Source of the DNA: Sphingomonas qomolangmaensis
GTDB taxonomy: Bacteria > Pseudomonadota > Alphaproteobacteria > Sphingomonadales > Sphingomonadaceae
Length of the DNA stretch: 64,000 nt
Assembly (NCBI RefSeq): GCF_024496245.1
Contig: NZ_CP101740.1
Location: forward strand, 682,001 to 746,000
Direction of reading: 5' to 3'
Within the stretch, counting starts at the first letter, position 1. Every line of letters starts with the position of its first letter. The position numbers were made by a program, and so were the translations under genes. The notes beneath the pieces are model-generated. The model saw nothing but the letters and a program-made list of their open reading frames with translations. It made no database searches and had not been told where the DNA came from. This document shows positions 35,919 to 46,378 of this stretch, piece by piece.

Positions 35919-36400
35919 GTTTCGCCCAGGTCGTCCGATCGTTCACGCTGTGGGAATTTCTGAAGGCGCACGCGCTGACGCTGCGCTATTTCTTCAAGCC
36001 CAAGGCGACGATCAACTACCCGTACGAGAAGAACCCGATCAGCCCGCGCTTTCGGGGTGAACACGCACTGCGTCGCTATCCCAATGGCGAGGAACGCTGC
36101 ATCGCGTGCAAGCTGTGCGAGGCGGTCTGCCCGGCGCTGGCAATCACGATCGAGGCCGAGCCGCGCGACGACGGCAGCCGCCGCACGACGCGCTACGATA
36201 TCGACATGACCAAGTGCATCTATTGCGGCCTGTGCGCCGAGGCATGCCCGGTCGATGCGATCGTCGAGGGGCCGAATTTCGAATTCTCGACCGAGACGCG
36301 CGAAGAGCTGATCTATCACAAGGACAAGCTGCTCGCGAACGGCGACCGCTGGGAACGCGCGATCGCCGCAAACCTTGCCGCCGACGCGCCGTACCGTTAA
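35915..36400 (+). CDS. nuoI: NADH-quinone oxidoreductase subunit I
   Basis: 161-residue ferredoxin-like subunit with two 4Fe-4S clusters (N6a and N6b): [12 protein letters not shown] and [12 protein letters not shown]. The N-terminal helix ([19 protein letters not shown]) contacts the membrane arm. ATG overlaps the nuoH stop. Downstream lies a palindromic repeat before nuoJ. Confidence 0.97.
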   Translation: MSFAQVVRSFTLWEFLKAHALTLRYFFKPKATINYPYEKNPISPRFRGEHALRRYPNGEERCIACKLCEAVCPALAITIEAEPRDDGSRRTTRYDIDMTKCIYCGLCAEACPVDAIVEGPNFEFSTETREELIYHKDKLLANGDRWERAIAANLAADAPYR

Positions 36401-36439
36401 GCGACCGGCCAAAGGGGTCAGCATGATTCACGCTATTGT

Positions 36440-36521
36440 CGTCATCCCAGCGCAAGCTGGGATCTCGTGCCGCAACGGCACGCTTCGTTTCTGCGATGCT
36501 CCTGCTTTCGCAGGAGCGACG
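36440..36521. repeat. Palindromic repeat between nuoI and nuoJ
   Basis: Three consecutive hairpins: ATCCCAGC-GCAA-GCTGGGAT, GTGCCG-CAA-CGGCAC and GCTCCTGC-TTTC-GCAGGAGC. In one minus-strand frame it encodes VAPAKAGAS and HEIPACAGMTT, the signature of a dispersed repeat seen in several proteobacteria. Related to the copy at 37478-37559. Confidence 0.8.
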
Positions 36522-36544
36522 GCGGCGCTGATGGAGTCGCTTCG

Positions 36545-37156
36545 TTGATCCAGGCAATCGCCTTTTATCTCTTCGCGAGCATCGTCGTGCTGTCGGCGGC
36601 GCTGGTGATCACCGCGCGCAACCCGGTGCATTCGGTGCTGTGGCTGATCCTGGCGTTTTTCAACGCCGCGGGGCTGATGGTGCTGGTCGGCGCCGAGTTC
36701 ATCGCGATGCTGCTGGTGGTGGTATATGTCGGCGCGGTCGCCGTGCTGTTCCTGTTCGTCGTAATGATGCTCGACATCGACTTCGCCGAGCTCCGCGCCG
36801 GGTTCGTGCGCTATCTGCCGATCGGCATCGCGCTGGCGGTGGCGCTGGCGGCCGAGATCATGATCGGCGTTGGTGCGTGGAGCGTCGGCGGGATCGAGCT
36901 GTCGACGCGGATCGCGCCGATCGATGCCGCGGTGCCCAATATCGAGGCGATCGGCCGGCTGCTCTACACGCGCTATCTGTTCGTGTTCGAAGGGGCAGGG
37001 CTGGTGCTGCTGGTGGCGATGATCGGCGCGATCGTGCTGACGCATCGCGAACGCGGCGGCGTGCGCGCGCAGAACATCTCGGCGCAGGTCAACCGCCGCG
37101 CCAAGGATGCGGTGCGCAAGGTCAACCAGCCGGTCGGCACGGGGGTGGAATTGTGA
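36545..37156 (+). CDS. nuoJ: NADH-quinone oxidoreductase subunit J
   Basis: 203-residue membrane subunit with five predicted helices. Typical start [21 protein letters not shown] and the pi-bulge helix [20 protein letters not shown], which is involved in coupling. TTG 36545 is the only start that matches the family N-terminus; GGAG lies 9 bases upstream, just beyond the palindromic repeat. The cytosolic C-terminus is basic. Its stop overlaps the GTG of nuoK. Confidence 0.93.
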   Translation: MIQAIAFYLFASIVVLSAALVITARNPVHSVLWLILAFFNAAGLMVLVGAEFIAMLLVVVYVGAVAVLFLFVVMMLDIDFAELRAGFVRYLPIGIALAVALAAEIMIGVGAWSVGGIELSTRIAPIDAAVPNIEAIGRLLYTRYLFVFEGAGLVLLVAMIGAIVLTHRERGGVRAQNISAQVNRRAKDAVRKVNQPVGTGVEL

Positions 37157-37458
37157 TCGGCCTCAACCATTATCTCGTCGTCGGGGCGATCCTGTTCGCG
37201 CTGGGCGTGATGGGGATTTTCCTCAATCGCAAGAACCTGATCATCATCCTGATGGCGATCGAGCTGATCCTGCTCGCGGTGAACCTGAACCTGGTCGCCT
37301 TCTCGGCGTATCTGGGCGATCTGGTGGGGCAGGTGTTCGCGATGTTCGTGCTGACCGTCGCTGCGGGCGAGGCGGCGATCGGGCTGGCGATTCTGGTGAT
37401 CTATTTCCGTGGGCGCGGTTCGATCGCGGTCGACGATGCCAATCGGATGAAGGGGTGA
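37153..37458 (+). CDS. nuoK: NADH-quinone oxidoreductase subunit K
   Basis: 101-residue, three-helix membrane subunit. Conserved Glu residues of the proton path are in [16 protein letters not shown] and [16 protein letters not shown] 37153 overlaps the nuoJ stop (GTGA). A palindromic repeat separates it from nuoL. Confidence 0.95.
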   Translation: MIGLNHYLVVGAILFALGVMGIFLNRKNLIIILMAIELILLAVNLNLVAFSAYLGDLVGQVFAMFVLTVAAGEAAIGLAILVIYFRGRGSIAVDDANRMKG

Positions 37459-37477
37459 GCCGGGTGTCGCTATTGAA

Positions 37478-37559
37478 CGTCACCCCAGCGAAAGCTGGGG
37501 TCTCTTCCGTCTTGAGTGCGCGTTTGCCGCACGAGACCCCAGCCTTCGCTGGGGTGACG
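37478..37559. repeat. Palindromic repeat between nuoK and nuoL
   Basis: Arms 37478-37504 and 37533-37559 are near-perfect reverse complements (CGTCACCCCAGC...GGGGTCTC and GAGACCCCAGC...GGGGTGACG); each arm also folds alone around CCCCAGC/GCTGGGG. Reads VTPAKAGVS and ETPAFAGVT in one frame, so it belongs with the repeat at 36440. Confidence 0.85.
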
Positions 37560-37579
37560 GTAATGTGTGAGATGCCGGC

Positions 37580-39646
37580 GTGAGCATGATCTCGATCATC
37601 GTCTTCCTGCCGTTGCTCGCCGCGATCGTCGCGGGCCTTGGCAATCGCGCGATCGGCAGCGTGCCCGCCAAGCTCGTCACCACCGGCGCGCTGTTCATTT
37701 CGTGTGCGCTGTCTTGGCCGATCTTCCTGTCGTTCGTCGCCGGCAGCGCCGAGGCGACCGTTACCCCGGTGTTGCTGTGGATGCAGTCGGGCGAGATGAG
37801 CATCGACTGGTCGCTGCGCGTCGATACGCTCACCGCGATCATGTTGGTGGTCATCACCACCGTCTCGGCGCTCGTCCATCTGTATAGCTGGGGCTATATG
37901 GAAGAGGATCCCGATCAGCCGCGCTTCTTCGCGTATCTGAGCCTGTTCACCTTCGCGATGCTGATGCTCGTGACCGCCGACAACCTGGTCCAGATGTTCT
38001 TCGGTTGGGAAGGCGTTGGCCTCGCAAGCTATCTGCTGATCGGCTTCTGGTACAAGAAGCCATCGGCGCAGGCCGCCGCGATCAAGGCGTTCGTGGTCAA
38101 TCGCGTCGGCGATCTGGGCTTCATGCTGGGTATCTTCGGCACCTATCTGGTGTTCGGCACGATCTCGATCCCCGAGATCCTCGCTGCAGCGCCCGAGATG
38201 GCGGGGTCGACGATCGGCTTCCTTGGCTATCGCCTCGATACGATGACGATCCTGTGCCTGCTGCTGTTCATCGGCGCGATGGGCAAGTCGGCGCAGCTCG
38301 GCCTCCACACCTGGTTGCCCGACGCGATGGAGGGGCCGACCCCGGTGTCGGCGCTGATCCATGCCGCGACGATGGTCACCGCGGGCGTCTTCATGGTCTG
38401 CCGCCTGTCGCCGATGTTCGAAACCTCGCCGCTGGCGCTGGCGGTGGTGACCGGCGTCGGGGCCGCGACCTGCATCTTCGCCGCGACGATCGGCACGGTG
38501 CAGACCGACATCAAGCGCGTGATCGCCTATTCGACCTGCTCGCAGCTGGGCTATATGTTCTTCGCCGCGGGCGTCGGTGCCTATGGCGCGGCGATGTTCC
38601 ACCTGTTCACCCACGCCTTCTTCAAGGCGCTGCTGTTCCTGGGCGCTGGTTCGGTCATCCATGCGATGCACCATGAGCAGGACATGCGCTTCTATGGCGG
38701 CCTGCGGAAATCGATCCCGGTGACCTTCTGGACGATGCTCGCGGGAACGCTCGCGATCACCGGCGTCGGCATCTACGGCATCGGCGGCTTTGCCGGCTTC
38801 CATTCGAAGGACGCGATCCTCGAAGCGGCATGGGCTTCGGGTGCCGAAGGGCAGGGCGCGTTTTGGGTCGGGACGCTGGCGGCACTGCTCACCAGCTTCT
38901 ATTCGTGGCGCCTGATGTTCCTCACCTTCTGGGGCAAGCCGCGCTGGGCCGCGTCGGAGCATATCCAGCACGCGCTGCATGACTCGCATGGCCATCACGA
39001 AGAGCCTGCGCACGAGGATGCCGGCCATGCCCCCGACGCGCATGCGCCGGGCGCGCACGAGGTGAAGACCGGCACCGGCGGCTATCACCCGCACGAAAGC
39101 GGCATCGCGATGCTGGTCCCGTTGCTGGTGCTGACGGTCGGCGCGGTGGCGGCTGGCTTTGGCTTCCACCATTATTTCCTCGAGCCGGAGGCGGGTGCGA
39201 CCTTCTGGAAGGGATCGATCTTCTTCGATTCGACTCTGGCGCACGAGATGCACGAAGTGCCGTTGTTCGTGAAACTGGCGGCGACGATCGTGATGGTCGT
39301 CGGTCTGGTGGTCGCGTGGCTGGCGTATATCCGCTCGCCCGAATTCCCGGCGAAGTTCGCCGAGACCTTCCGCGTGCTCTACGGCTTCCTGCTCAACAAA
39401 TGGTATTTCGACGAGCTGTACGACCTGTTGTTCGTACGCCCGGCCTTCGCCATCGGCCGCTTTTTCTGGAAGGCGGGTGACGAAGGCACGATCGATCGGT
39501 TCGGCCCCAACGGGTCGGCGGCGGTGGTGTCGCTTTCCAGCCGGCTCGCGGGCCGCATTCAATCGGGATATGTCTATTCCTATGCATTCGTCATGCTGAT
39601 CGGGCTTACCGCCGCGGTCACCTGGGCCATTGCGGGGCAAGGCTGA
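37580..39646 (+). CDS. nuoL: NADH-quinone oxidoreductase subunit L
   Basis: 688-residue antiporter-like membrane subunit, the distal proton-pumping module, with the lateral helix at its C-terminus. Conserved blocks: [39 protein letters not shown] and [21 protein letters not shown] His/Asp/Glu-rich loop ([19 protein letters not shown]) precedes the last helices. GTG 37580 gives the family start; an ATG two codons in is an alternative. The nuoM ATG overlaps its stop. Confidence 0.96.
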   Translation: MSMISIIVFLPLLAAIVAGLGNRAIGSVPAKLVTTGALFISCALSWPIFLSFVAGSAEATVTPVLLWMQSGEMSIDWSLRVDTLTAIMLVVITTVSALVHLYSWGYMEEDPDQPRFFAYLSLFTFAMLMLVTADNLVQMFFGWEGVGLASYLLIGFWYKKPSAQAAAIKAFVVNRVGDLGFMLGIFGTYLVFGTISIPEILAAAPEMAGSTIGFLGYRLDTMTILCLLLFIGAMGKSAQLGLHTWLPDAMEGPTPVSALIHAATMVTAGVFMVCRLSPMFETSPLALAVVTGVGAATCIFAATIGTVQTDIKRVIAYSTCSQLGYMFFAAGVGAYGAAMFHLFTHAFFKALLFLGAGSVIHAMHHEQDMRFYGGLRKSIPVTFWTMLAGTLAITGVGIYGIGGFAGFHSKDAILEAAWASGAEGQGAFWVGTLAALLTSFYSWRLMFLTFWGKPRWAASEHIQHALHDSHGHHEEPAHEDAGHAPDAHAPGAHEVKTGTGGYHPHESGIAMLVPLLVLTVGAVAAGFGFHHYFLEPEAGATFWKGSIFFDSTLAHEMHEVPLFVKLAATIVMVVGLVVAWLAYIRSPEFPAKFAETFRVLYGFLLNKWYFDELYDLLFVRPAFAIGRFFWKAGDEGTIDRFGPNGSAAVVSLSSRLAGRIQSGYVYSYAFVMLIGLTAAVTWAIAGQG

Positions 39647-41226
39647 TGGAAGGCTTCCCCATTCTTTCGGTAATGCTCGCCGTCCCCGTGCTCGCGGCGA
39701 TCGCGTGCCTGTTCGTCGATGCCAAGACCGCGCGGCTGACCGCGTTGATCGCGACGCTCATCGACTTCGTCCTGGGCTGCGTGCTCTGGGCTAACTTCGA
39801 CATCGGCGGTGCGGCGGCGCAGTGGCAGTTCGTCGAATATGCCCCGCTGTTCGGTCGCTTCGCTTGGGCGCTGGGGATCGACGGCTTCGCGCTGATGCTG
39901 ATCATGCTGAGCGTGTTCCTGATGCCGATCTGCATCGGCGCCAGCTGGACCGCGGTCACGAACCGCGTGCCCGAATATATGGCGGCGTTCCTGCTGGTCG
40001 AAGTGCTGATGATCGGCACCTTCGCGGCGCAGGACCTGTTCCTGTTCTACATCTTCTTCGAAGGTGGCCTGATCCCGATGTATCTGATCATCGGCATCTG
40101 GGGCGGTGCGAACCGGATCTACGCGAGCTACAAATTCTTCCTATACACGCTGCTCGGCTCGGTGCTGATGTTCATCGCGATGCTCTATATGAGCGTCAAT
40201 GCCGGCACGTCGTACATCCCGGCGCTGATGGAATATGACTTCCCGGCAGGCGTGCAGACCTGGTTGTGGCTTGCCTTTTTCGCGTCGTTCGCGGTGAAGA
40301 TGCCGATGTGGCCGGTGCATACCTGGCTGCCCGACGCGCACGTCCAGGCGCCCACCGCAGGGTCGGTGATCCTGGCGGGCGTGCTGCTGAAGCTTGGCGG
40401 CTATGGCTTCCTGCGCTTCAGCCTGCCGATGTTCCCCGAAGCATCGGGGCAGCTGACTTGGCTGGTCTTCGGGCTGTCGGCGGTTGCCGTGATCTACACC
40501 TCGCTGGTGGCGCTGGTGCAGTCCGACATGAAGAAGCTGATCGCCTATTCCTCGGTTGCGCATATGGCGATCGTCACGATCGGGCTTTTCGCGTTCAACC
40601 AGCAGGGGATCGAGGGCGCGATGATCGTCATGCTGTCGCATGGCCTGGTGTCGGCGGCGCTGTTCCTGTGCGTCGGCGTGATCTACGACCGACTGCACAC
40701 CCGTGAGATCGGTCGCTATGGCGGGCTGGCGAACAACATGCCGCGCTATGCGATCTTCTTCCTGCTGTTCACCATGGCGTCGATCGGCCTGCCCGGTACC
40801 TCGGGCTTCGTCGGCGAGTTTCTCAGCCTGGCGGGTACCTATCAGGTGTCGACGACGATCGCTTTGCTCTGCACCACCGGCATCATCCTGGGTGCGGCGT
40901 ATATGCTGTATCTGTACCGCCGCGTGGTGTGGGGCGAGCTGACCAAGGACGATGTCCGCGCAATGCCCGATTTGTCGGGGCGCGAGATCGCGTTGCTAGC
41001 GCCGATCGCAGCGGTGGTGCTGTGGATGGGCGTCTATCCCGAGCCGTTCCTCGCGCCGATGCGCGCCGATGTGACGACGTTGCTGGCGCGCCTCGACCGC
41101 GCTGCGCCGCCGAGCGATTCGCGTCCGACCCCCGGTACCCCCGAAGCCCGCGCGGCAATTGCCGAGCGAGAGGCCGAGGCGGGCGCCTATGCGCATTCGG
41201 CCGGTGCCGAAGGCGGAGAGCATTGA
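39646..41226 (+). CDS. nuoM: NADH-quinone oxidoreductase subunit M
   Basis: 526-residue antiporter-like proton-pumping subunit. Marks: [52 protein letters not shown] and [13 protein letters not shown]. About 35 C-terminal residues after the last helix are Ala/Glu/Pro-rich and hydrophilic. Start and stop both overlap their neighbours by one base, showing tight coupling in the order nuoL-nuoM-nuoN. Confidence 0.96.
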   Translation: MEGFPILSVMLAVPVLAAIACLFVDAKTARLTALIATLIDFVLGCVLWANFDIGGAAAQWQFVEYAPLFGRFAWALGIDGFALMLIMLSVFLMPICIGASWTAVTNRVPEYMAAFLLVEVLMIGTFAAQDLFLFYIFFEGGLIPMYLIIGIWGGANRIYASYKFFLYTLLGSVLMFIAMLYMSVNAGTSYIPALMEYDFPAGVQTWLWLAFFASFAVKMPMWPVHTWLPDAHVQAPTAGSVILAGVLLKLGGYGFLRFSLPMFPEASGQLTWLVFGLSAVAVIYTSLVALVQSDMKKLIAYSSVAHMAIVTIGLFAFNQQGIEGAMIVMLSHGLVSAALFLCVGVIYDRLHTREIGRYGGLANNMPRYAIFFLLFTMASIGLPGTSGFVGEFLSLAGTYQVSTTIALLCTTGIILGAAYMLYLYRRVVWGELTKDDVRAMPDLSGREIALLAPIAAVVLWMGVYPEPFLAPMRADVTTLLARLDRAAPPSDSRPTPGTPEARAAIAEREAEAGAYAHSAGAEGGEH

Positions 41227-42671
41227 TGTCCTACGCTAGCCAATTGCTGCTGATCCTTCCCGAACTGGTGCTGACGATCGGCGCGCTCGTGCTGATGCTC
41301 GTCGCCGCATGGGGCGGGCAGGCATCGACCCGCGCGGTGAGCTGGGCGTCGGTCGCGGTGCTGCTTGGCGCCGGCATTTCGCTGCTCGGCCCGCCATCGA
41401 GCGGCGGCGAGGCGTTCGACGGCTTGTACCGCGCCGATGCGTTCGGCACCTTTGCCAAGGTGCTGATCTATATCGCATCGGCAGCGGCGATCGTGATCGC
41501 GCCGCGCTTCTTCCAGCAGACCTCGGGCGACGACCTGCGCCCCGAATATCCGGTGCTGATCCTGCTGAGCGCGGTCGGCATGGGGATGATGGTTTCGGCG
41601 GGCGACCTGCTGAGCCTGTATGTCGGGCTCGAGCTCCAGAGCCTTGCCGCCTATGTGCTCGCCAGCTTCATGCGGCGCGACCAGCGTTCGGCCGAGGCGG
41701 GCCTCAAATATTTCATCCTCGGCGCGCTCGCGAGCGGCATCCTACTCTATGGCATCAGCCTGGTGTACGGCTTCAGCGGCACAACGATCTATGCCGACAT
41801 TGCGGCGGCCTATGCCGCGGGTACGTCGACCGGACTGTTGTTCGGGCTGGTGTTCGTGTTCGCCGGCCTCGCGTTCAAGATCGCCGCGGTGCCGTTCCAT
41901 ATGTGGACCCCCGATGTGTACGAGGGGGCGCCGACCCCGGTGACGATCAGCTTCGCCACCGCACAGAAGGTCGCCGCGGTTGCACTCGCGGTGCGCGTCG
42001 CGACCGAGGCGATGGGACCGGCCTTGCTCGAATGGCGCCAGATCGTGATCTTCGCCTCGCTCGCGTCGATCATCTTCGGTGCGGTCGCGGCGATCGGCCA
42101 GACCAACATCAAGCGGCTGCTCGCCTATTCGTCGATCAACAATGTGGGCTTCGCGTTGATCGGGCTGGCCGCAGGCACCGAACAGGGCGTGGCGAGCGTG
42201 CTGGTCTATATGACCATCTATGTCGCGATGACGCTCGGCAGCTTCGTGATCGTGCTGCAGATGCGCGACGATGACGGCGTGCCGGTCGAGACGCTGAGCA
42301 GCCTGTCGGGTATGTCACAGACGCGGCCTGGGCTCGCGCTGGCGTTGGCGATGTTCATGTTCAGCCTTGCGGGCATCCCGCCGCTTTTCGGCTTCTACGC
42401 CAAGTTCGCGGTGTTCGACGCAGCGGTTTCGGCGGGGCTGTTCCCGCTGGCGGTGATCGGCATCGCCGCATCGGTAATCGGCGCCTATTATTATCTGCGC
42501 GTCATCAAGACGATGTATTTCGATGCGCCGGCGCCTGCGTTCCCGCGCAGCGGCAGCGTGGTCGAGAACGGCATCATCGCGGTGACCGCGGCGTTCATCT
42601 CGCCGCTCGGCTATTTCGCGATCCCGTTGCTGGGGGGCTGGAGCGTCCTGGCGGCACGAGCCCTGTTCTGA
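41226..42671 (+). CDS. nuoN: NADH-quinone oxidoreductase subunit N
   Basis: 481-residue antiporter-like subunit, last of the 14 complex I genes. Marks: GLELQSLAAYVLASFMRRD, FKIAAVPFHMWTPDVYEGAPTP split across a helix pair, NIKRLLAYSSINNVGFALIG and LAGIPPLFGFYAKF. The stop TGA overlaps the apparent CTG start of birA. Confidence 0.96.
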   Translation: MSYASQLLLILPELVLTIGALVLMLVAAWGGQASTRAVSWASVAVLLGAGISLLGPPSSGGEAFDGLYRADAFGTFAKVLIYIASAAAIVIAPRFFQQTSGDDLRPEYPVLILLSAVGMGMMVSAGDLLSLYVGLELQSLAAYVLASFMRRDQRSAEAGLKYFILGALASGILLYGISLVYGFSGTTIYADIAAAYAAGTSTGLLFGLVFVFAGLAFKIAAVPFHMWTPDVYEGAPTPVTISFATAQKVAAVALAVRVATEAMGPALLEWRQIVIFASLASIIFGAVAAIGQTNIKRLLAYSSINNVGFALIGLAAGTEQGVASVLVYMTIYVAMTLGSFVIVLQMRDDDGVPVETLSSLSGMSQTRPGLALALAMFMFSLAGIPPLFGFYAKFAVFDAAVSAGLFPLAVIGIAASVIGAYYYLRVIKTMYFDAPAPAFPRSGSVVENGIIAVTAAFISPLGYFAIPLLGGWSVLAARALF

Positions 42672-43378
42672 ACGATATCCGCAGCGTCGCCGAAACCGGC
42701 TCGACCAACGCCGATCTGTTGGCGGCGGCCCTCGCGGGTGCGCTCGAGGGAAGCTGGCTACGCGCCGATCGCCAGACCGCCGGGCGGGGACGCCAGGGGC
42801 GAGCTTGGGAGTCGCCGACGGGCAATTTATACGCGAGTACGCTGGTGCGGCTTCGTCCGACCGATCCGCCTGCCGCTACTCTGTCGCTGGTCGCGGGGGT
42901 GGCGCTTGAAGAAGTCGTGACGAGCTATCTAGGTGCCGACCGCGGTGTCGCGCTGAAATGGCCCAACGATCTGCTCATCGGGCGCGCCAAGCTTGCGGGG
43001 ATCCTGCTCGAGCGTGCCGAGGATGCGGTCGTGGCCGGGATCGGCGTGAACCTCGCGCACCATCCCGATCTGCCCGAGCGGCCGACGACCAGCCTTGCGG
43101 CGCAAGGCGTGGCGGTGGCGCCCACCGATTTCATCGAAACGCTCGCCGAGAGCTTTGCGCGCTGGCTGCGGCGCTGGCGCGGCGAGGGGTTGGCGCCTGT
43201 GCGCGATCGCTGGGCGGCGCGCGCGCACCCGGTGGGCACCGCGCTTCGCGTCGGCTTGCCCGGCGGCGAGCCGGTCGATGGCTTGTTCGAGGGACTGACG
43301 GGTGACGGCGCGCTGATGCTGCGGTTGGCCGATGGGCGGCTGCATGTCATGCATGCGGGGGATGTGTTTCTTGTCTGA
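42668..43378 (+). CDS. birA: Biotin-[acetyl-CoA-carboxylase] ligase
   Basis: About 236-residue class I biotin protein ligase without a DNA-binding domain. It charges biotin as biotinyl-AMP and attaches it to the carboxylase carrier protein. Motifs: ETGSTN near the N-terminus (biotin site), GRGRQGRAWESP, LKWPNDLLIGRAKLAGILLE and GIGVNLAHHP. The first in-frame ATG/GTG/TTG is TTG 42719, which would remove the essential ETGSTN. Including it requires a start at CTG 42668, which overlaps the nuoN stop as CTGA. The function is secure; the start is an inference. Confidence 0.85.
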   Translation: MNDIRSVAETGSTNADLLAAALAGALEGSWLRADRQTAGRGRQGRAWESPTGNLYASTLVRLRPTDPPAATLSLVAGVALEEVVTSYLGADRGVALKWPNDLLIGRAKLAGILLERAEDAVVAGIGVNLAHHPDLPERPTTSLAAQGVAVAPTDFIETLAESFARWLRRWRGEGLAPVRDRWAARAHPVGTALRVGLPGGEPVDGLFEGLTGDGALMLRLADGRLHVMHAGDVFLV

Positions 43379-43399
43379 CTGCGGGAAGGGGTGAGGCCG

Positions 43400-44194
43400 A
43401 TGCTGCTCGCGATCGATGCCGGCAATACCAATATCGTCTTCGCGCTGGTCGATGCCGATCGGGTGATCCGCGCGCGCTGGCGGATCGCCACCGATCCGCG
43501 CCGCACGGCTGATGAATATGCGGTATGGCTCAGCCAGTTGCTGGTGCTCGAAGGCTATGAGCGGAGCCAGGTGACCGGGGTGATCGTCGGCACCGTCGTG
43601 CCGCGTGCGCTGCATAACCTGCAGGTGCTGGCTTCGAAATATTTCAAGACCGAGGCGGTGATCGCGGGCAAGGGCGATGCGCCCTGGGGGATCGCGCTCG
43701 ATGTCGACGAACCCGATGCGGTGGGCGCCGATCGCGCGCTCAACGTGATCGCGGCGCATGCGAGTCATGCCGGCGACCTGATCATCATCGATTTCGGCAC
43801 CGCGACCACCTTCGACGTCGCCGATTATACCGGGGCCTATAAGGGCGGGATCATCGCACCGGGCATCAATCTGTCGCTCGATGCGCTGGTGAGCGCGACC
43901 GCGAAGCTACCGCGGATCGCGATCGAGGCGCCCGATAATGCGAGCGTCATCGGCCGGACCACCGTCGACCAGATGCATATCGGCATCTATTGGGGCTATA
44001 TCGCGATGATCGAGGGGCTGGTCGCGCGGCTGCGCGCCGAGATCGGTCGCCCCGTGAAGGTGATCGCCACCGGCGGCCTGGCGATGCTGTTCGAGAAACA
44101 AACCGACGCTTTCGACACGATCGAATCGGACCTGACCATTCAGGGGCTGGCGATTCTGTGGTCGCGTCGCCATATAGCGCAAGGATCGGTATAG
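43400..44194 (+). CDS. coaX: Type III pantothenate kinase
   Basis: 264-residue ASKHA-fold kinase for the first step of coenzyme A synthesis. ATP motif [43 protein letters not shown] with the catalytic Asp, and [16 protein letters not shown] 43400 is preferred to GTG 43391. The birA-coaX order after nuoN and before the RNase J gene is common in alphaproteobacteria. Confidence 0.95.
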   Translation: MLLAIDAGNTNIVFALVDADRVIRARWRIATDPRRTADEYAVWLSQLLVLEGYERSQVTGVIVGTVVPRALHNLQVLASKYFKTEAVIAGKGDAPWGIALDVDEPDAVGADRALNVIAAHASHAGDLIIIDFGTATTFDVADYTGAYKGGIIAPGINLSLDALVSATAKLPRIAIEAPDNASVIGRTTVDQMHIGIYWGYIAMIEGLVARLRAEIGRPVKVIATGGLAMLFEKQTDAFDTIESDLTIQGLAILWSRRHIAQGSV

Positions 44195-44231
44195 CACCGA
44201 AACGGCTTCCGCCATCTTCCCCCTCGTGCGT

Positions 44232-44266
44232 TTGTCAAAGCGCCGCCGGCAACGGCGCTTTGACAA
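44232..44266. repeat. Perfect 14-bp hairpin repeat between coaX and the RNase J gene
   Basis: TTGTCAAAGCGCCG (44232-44245) pairs perfectly with CGGCGCTTTGACAA (44253-44266). It is flanked by further GC-rich complementary stretches. Its sequence (TTTGTCAAAGCG...CTTTGACAA) looks like a dispersed repeat; no other copy is in the window. The remaining bases of this 132-base gap show nothing else. Confidence 0.7.
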
Positions 44267-44326
44267 GCTCAGGCATCGGGCGGCGGCGGGAGCCTCCATT
44301 CCACTAGAAGCAAGAACAGGAACGAA

Positions 44327-45967
44327 GTGACTCCAGGAAAAGAACTGCTCTACGTCGCACTTGGCGGCTCGGGCGAAATCGGCATGAACGTCAGCCTCTA
44401 CGGCGCCGACGGCAAATGGTTGATGGTCGATTGCGGCGTGACCTTCGCCGATCCCGCCTATCCGGGCATCGACATCATCCTGCCCGACCTGCAATTCATC
44501 GAGGATCGCGTCGCCGATCTGGCGGGTATCGTCATCACCCACGGGCATGAGGACCATATCGGCGCCTTGCCCTATTTCGCCGCCGACCTTGGCGTGCCGA
44601 TCTATGCGACGCCGTTCACTGCGGGGTTGATCCGCGGCAAGCTCGAGGAAGAGGGCATCGCCAAGCAGGTGAAGCTCAAGATCATTGAGATCGGCGGCAG
44701 CGTGAAGGTGGGGCCGTTCGGCGTCAGCTTCGTCCCGATGGCGCATTCGATCCCCGAGCCGAGCGCGTTGGTGATCGAGACGAAATATGGCCGCGTGTTC
44801 CACACCGGCGATTTCAAGCTGGATCCCAATCCGCAGGTCGGCACGCCGGCCAGCCCCGAACAGCTGACCGCGATCGGCGACAAGGGCATCCTTGCGATGA
44901 TGTGCGATTCGACCAACGTGCTCAACGAAGCCGCCTCGGGTTCGGAAGAAGACGTTCGCGCCGGGCTGCACGCCGAGATCGCGCGTGCCGAGGGGCGCCG
45001 CGTGCTCGTCACCAGCTTCGCCTCAAACGCGGCGCGGCTCCAGACGCTCGCAAGCTGCGCGATCGCCAACGGCCGTCAGGTCTGCGTCGCCGGGCGTTCG
45101 CTCGACCGCATCCTGAAGGTCGCCAAGGCAACCGGCTATCTCAAGGATTTCCCCGAGACGGTCGATTTCGACACCGCAATGCGGTTGCCGCGCGGCAAGT
45201 TGCTGATCATCGGCACCGGCGGGCAGGGTGAGGATCGCGCCGCGCTGGCGCGCATTTCGTCGGGCAGCCACCAGCTGAAGCTCGAATCGGGCGACCGGGT
45301 GATCTTCTCGTCGAAGCAGATTCCGGGCAACGAAGTCGCGATCGGCAAGATCATGAACACGTTGGCCGAGCGCGGGATCGAGCTGATCACCGACAAACAG
45401 GCGCATGTTCATGTGTCGGGCCATCCGGGGCGTCCCGAGCTCGCCAAGATGTACAAATGGATCCGCCCGCAGATGGTGGTGCCGGTGCACGGCGAAGGCC
45501 GCCACCTGACCGAACACGGCAAGTTCGCGACCGCGCAGGGGATCAAGCGTTCGGTGGTGCAGAAGAATGGCGACGTGCTTCGGCTGTCGCCGGGCGAACC
45601 CAAGCGGATCGGCTTCGCGACGGTCGGGCGGCTGTTGCTCGACGGCGATGTGATCCTGCCCGCCGATGGTTCGACGATCAACGAACGCCGCCGGTTGGCG
45701 ACTTATGGCCAGATGTCGGTCGCGGTCGCAATCGGCAAGGGCGGACGGATCATCGGCCAGCCAAAGATCTGTGTACAGGGCGTGCCCGTAGAGGAGGATC
45801 GTGATCCGTTCCTTGCCGAAGTCCAGGGTGCGGTGATCAAGGTGCTGTCGACCAACGAGCGCAACGCCGAGAAGCGGACCGAGGCGATCCGCCTGGCCGC
45901 GCGCCGCGTCGCGACGCGCTGGACCGGCAAGAAGCCCGTCGTCGACGTGATGTTGATCGAGGGCTGA
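44327..45967 (+). CDS. rnj: Ribonuclease J
   Basis: 546-residue metallo-beta-lactamase/beta-CASP exo- and endoribonuclease acting in mRNA decay and rRNA maturation. Zinc motif ITHGHEDHIGALPYF (about 65-79), GVSFVPMAHSIPEPSAL, GRVFHTGDFKLDP, beta-CASP blocks including CDSTNVLNE and VHVSGHPGRPELAKMYKWIRP, and a C-terminal domain. GTG 44327 follows CAGGAACGAA. An alphaproteobacterial RNase J beside coaX is usual. Confidence 0.95.
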   Translation: MTPGKELLYVALGGSGEIGMNVSLYGADGKWLMVDCGVTFADPAYPGIDIILPDLQFIEDRVADLAGIVITHGHEDHIGALPYFAADLGVPIYATPFTAGLIRGKLEEEGIAKQVKLKIIEIGGSVKVGPFGVSFVPMAHSIPEPSALVIETKYGRVFHTGDFKLDPNPQVGTPASPEQLTAIGDKGILAMMCDSTNVLNEAASGSEEDVRAGLHAEIARAEGRRVLVTSFASNAARLQTLASCAIANGRQVCVAGRSLDRILKVAKATGYLKDFPETVDFDTAMRLPRGKLLIIGTGGQGEDRAALARISSGSHQLKLESGDRVIFSSKQIPGNEVAIGKIMNTLAERGIELITDKQAHVHVSGHPGRPELAKMYKWIRPQMVVPVHGEGRHLTEHGKFATAQGIKRSVVQKNGDVLRLSPGEPKRIGFATVGRLLLDGDVILPADGSTINERRRLATYGQMSVAVAIGKGGRIIGQPKICVQGVPVEEDRDPFLAEVQGAVIKVLSTNERNAEKRTEAIRLAARRVATRWTGKKPVVDVMLIEG

Positions 45968-45971
45968 CGCG

Positions 45972-46244
45972 ATGGCCTGGCAATCGGCGATGGCGATCTA
46001 TTTCCTGTTTTGGGCGCTGTCGGTGTTCTTCGTGCTGCCCTTCGGCGTGCAGACCACCGACGAAGCGGGGATCGACCGGATACCGGGCCAGGCCGACAGC
46101 GCGCCGACGCATTTCAATGTAGGCCGGGTCGCGCTGCTGACGACGATCGTGTCGGCGATGCTGTTCGGCGCGTTCTACGCGAATTACGTGAATGGGTGGG
46201 TGACCGCCGAGATGCTGGATTTTGTGAACGCCAGGGGGCGGTGA
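45972..46244 (+). CDS. DUF1467 family membrane protein
   Basis: 90 residues with two transmembrane helices (about 5-24 and 52-74) and the family loop FGVQTTDEAG ... PGQADSAP between them. DUF1467 proteins are common small inner-membrane proteins of alphaproteobacteria, function unknown. It starts 4 bases after the RNase J stop and probably shares its transcript. A palindromic repeat begins 5 bases after its stop. Confidence 0.88.
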   Translation: MAWQSAMAIYFLFWALSVFFVLPFGVQTTDEAGIDRIPGQADSAPTHFNVGRVALLTTIVSAMLFGAFYANYVNGWVTAEMLDFVNARGR

Positions 46245-46249
46245 CGTCC

Positions 46250-46377
46250 GCTCCCCTCCCTAAAAGGGAGGGGCTGGGGGTGGGTGGAGTGCTCGCGATA
46301 CTTTGGTGTCGGGCGCTTGGGTTCCGTAGCTTCAGGCCTCCACCCACCCCCGACCCCTCCCTTCCGGGGAGGGGAGC
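46250..46377. repeat. Long palindromic repeat between convergent genes
   Basis: Arms of about 40 bases (46250-46289 and 46338-46377) are reverse complements apart from the hairpin tips (CCCTCCCTAAAAGGGAGGGG and CCCTCCCTTCCGGGGAGGGG) and a single mismatch. Both flanking genes end within 6 bases, so it may act as a bidirectional terminator. Related in style to the other CCCTCCC repeats, but a separate type (GGGGGTGGGTGGAG core). Confidence 0.85.
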
Positions 46378-46378
46378 A

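Noticed and set aside
36421..36545. tRNA or small RNA in the nuoI-nuoJ gap
   Set aside because: The hairpins are explained by the dispersed palindromic repeat and there is no T-loop or acceptor stem pattern.
37244..39640. 798-codon minus-strand open frame opposite nuoK-nuoL
   Set aside because: Composition (Arg, Asp, His, Gln runs) is that of a shadow frame and it spans a palindromic repeat and two real genes.
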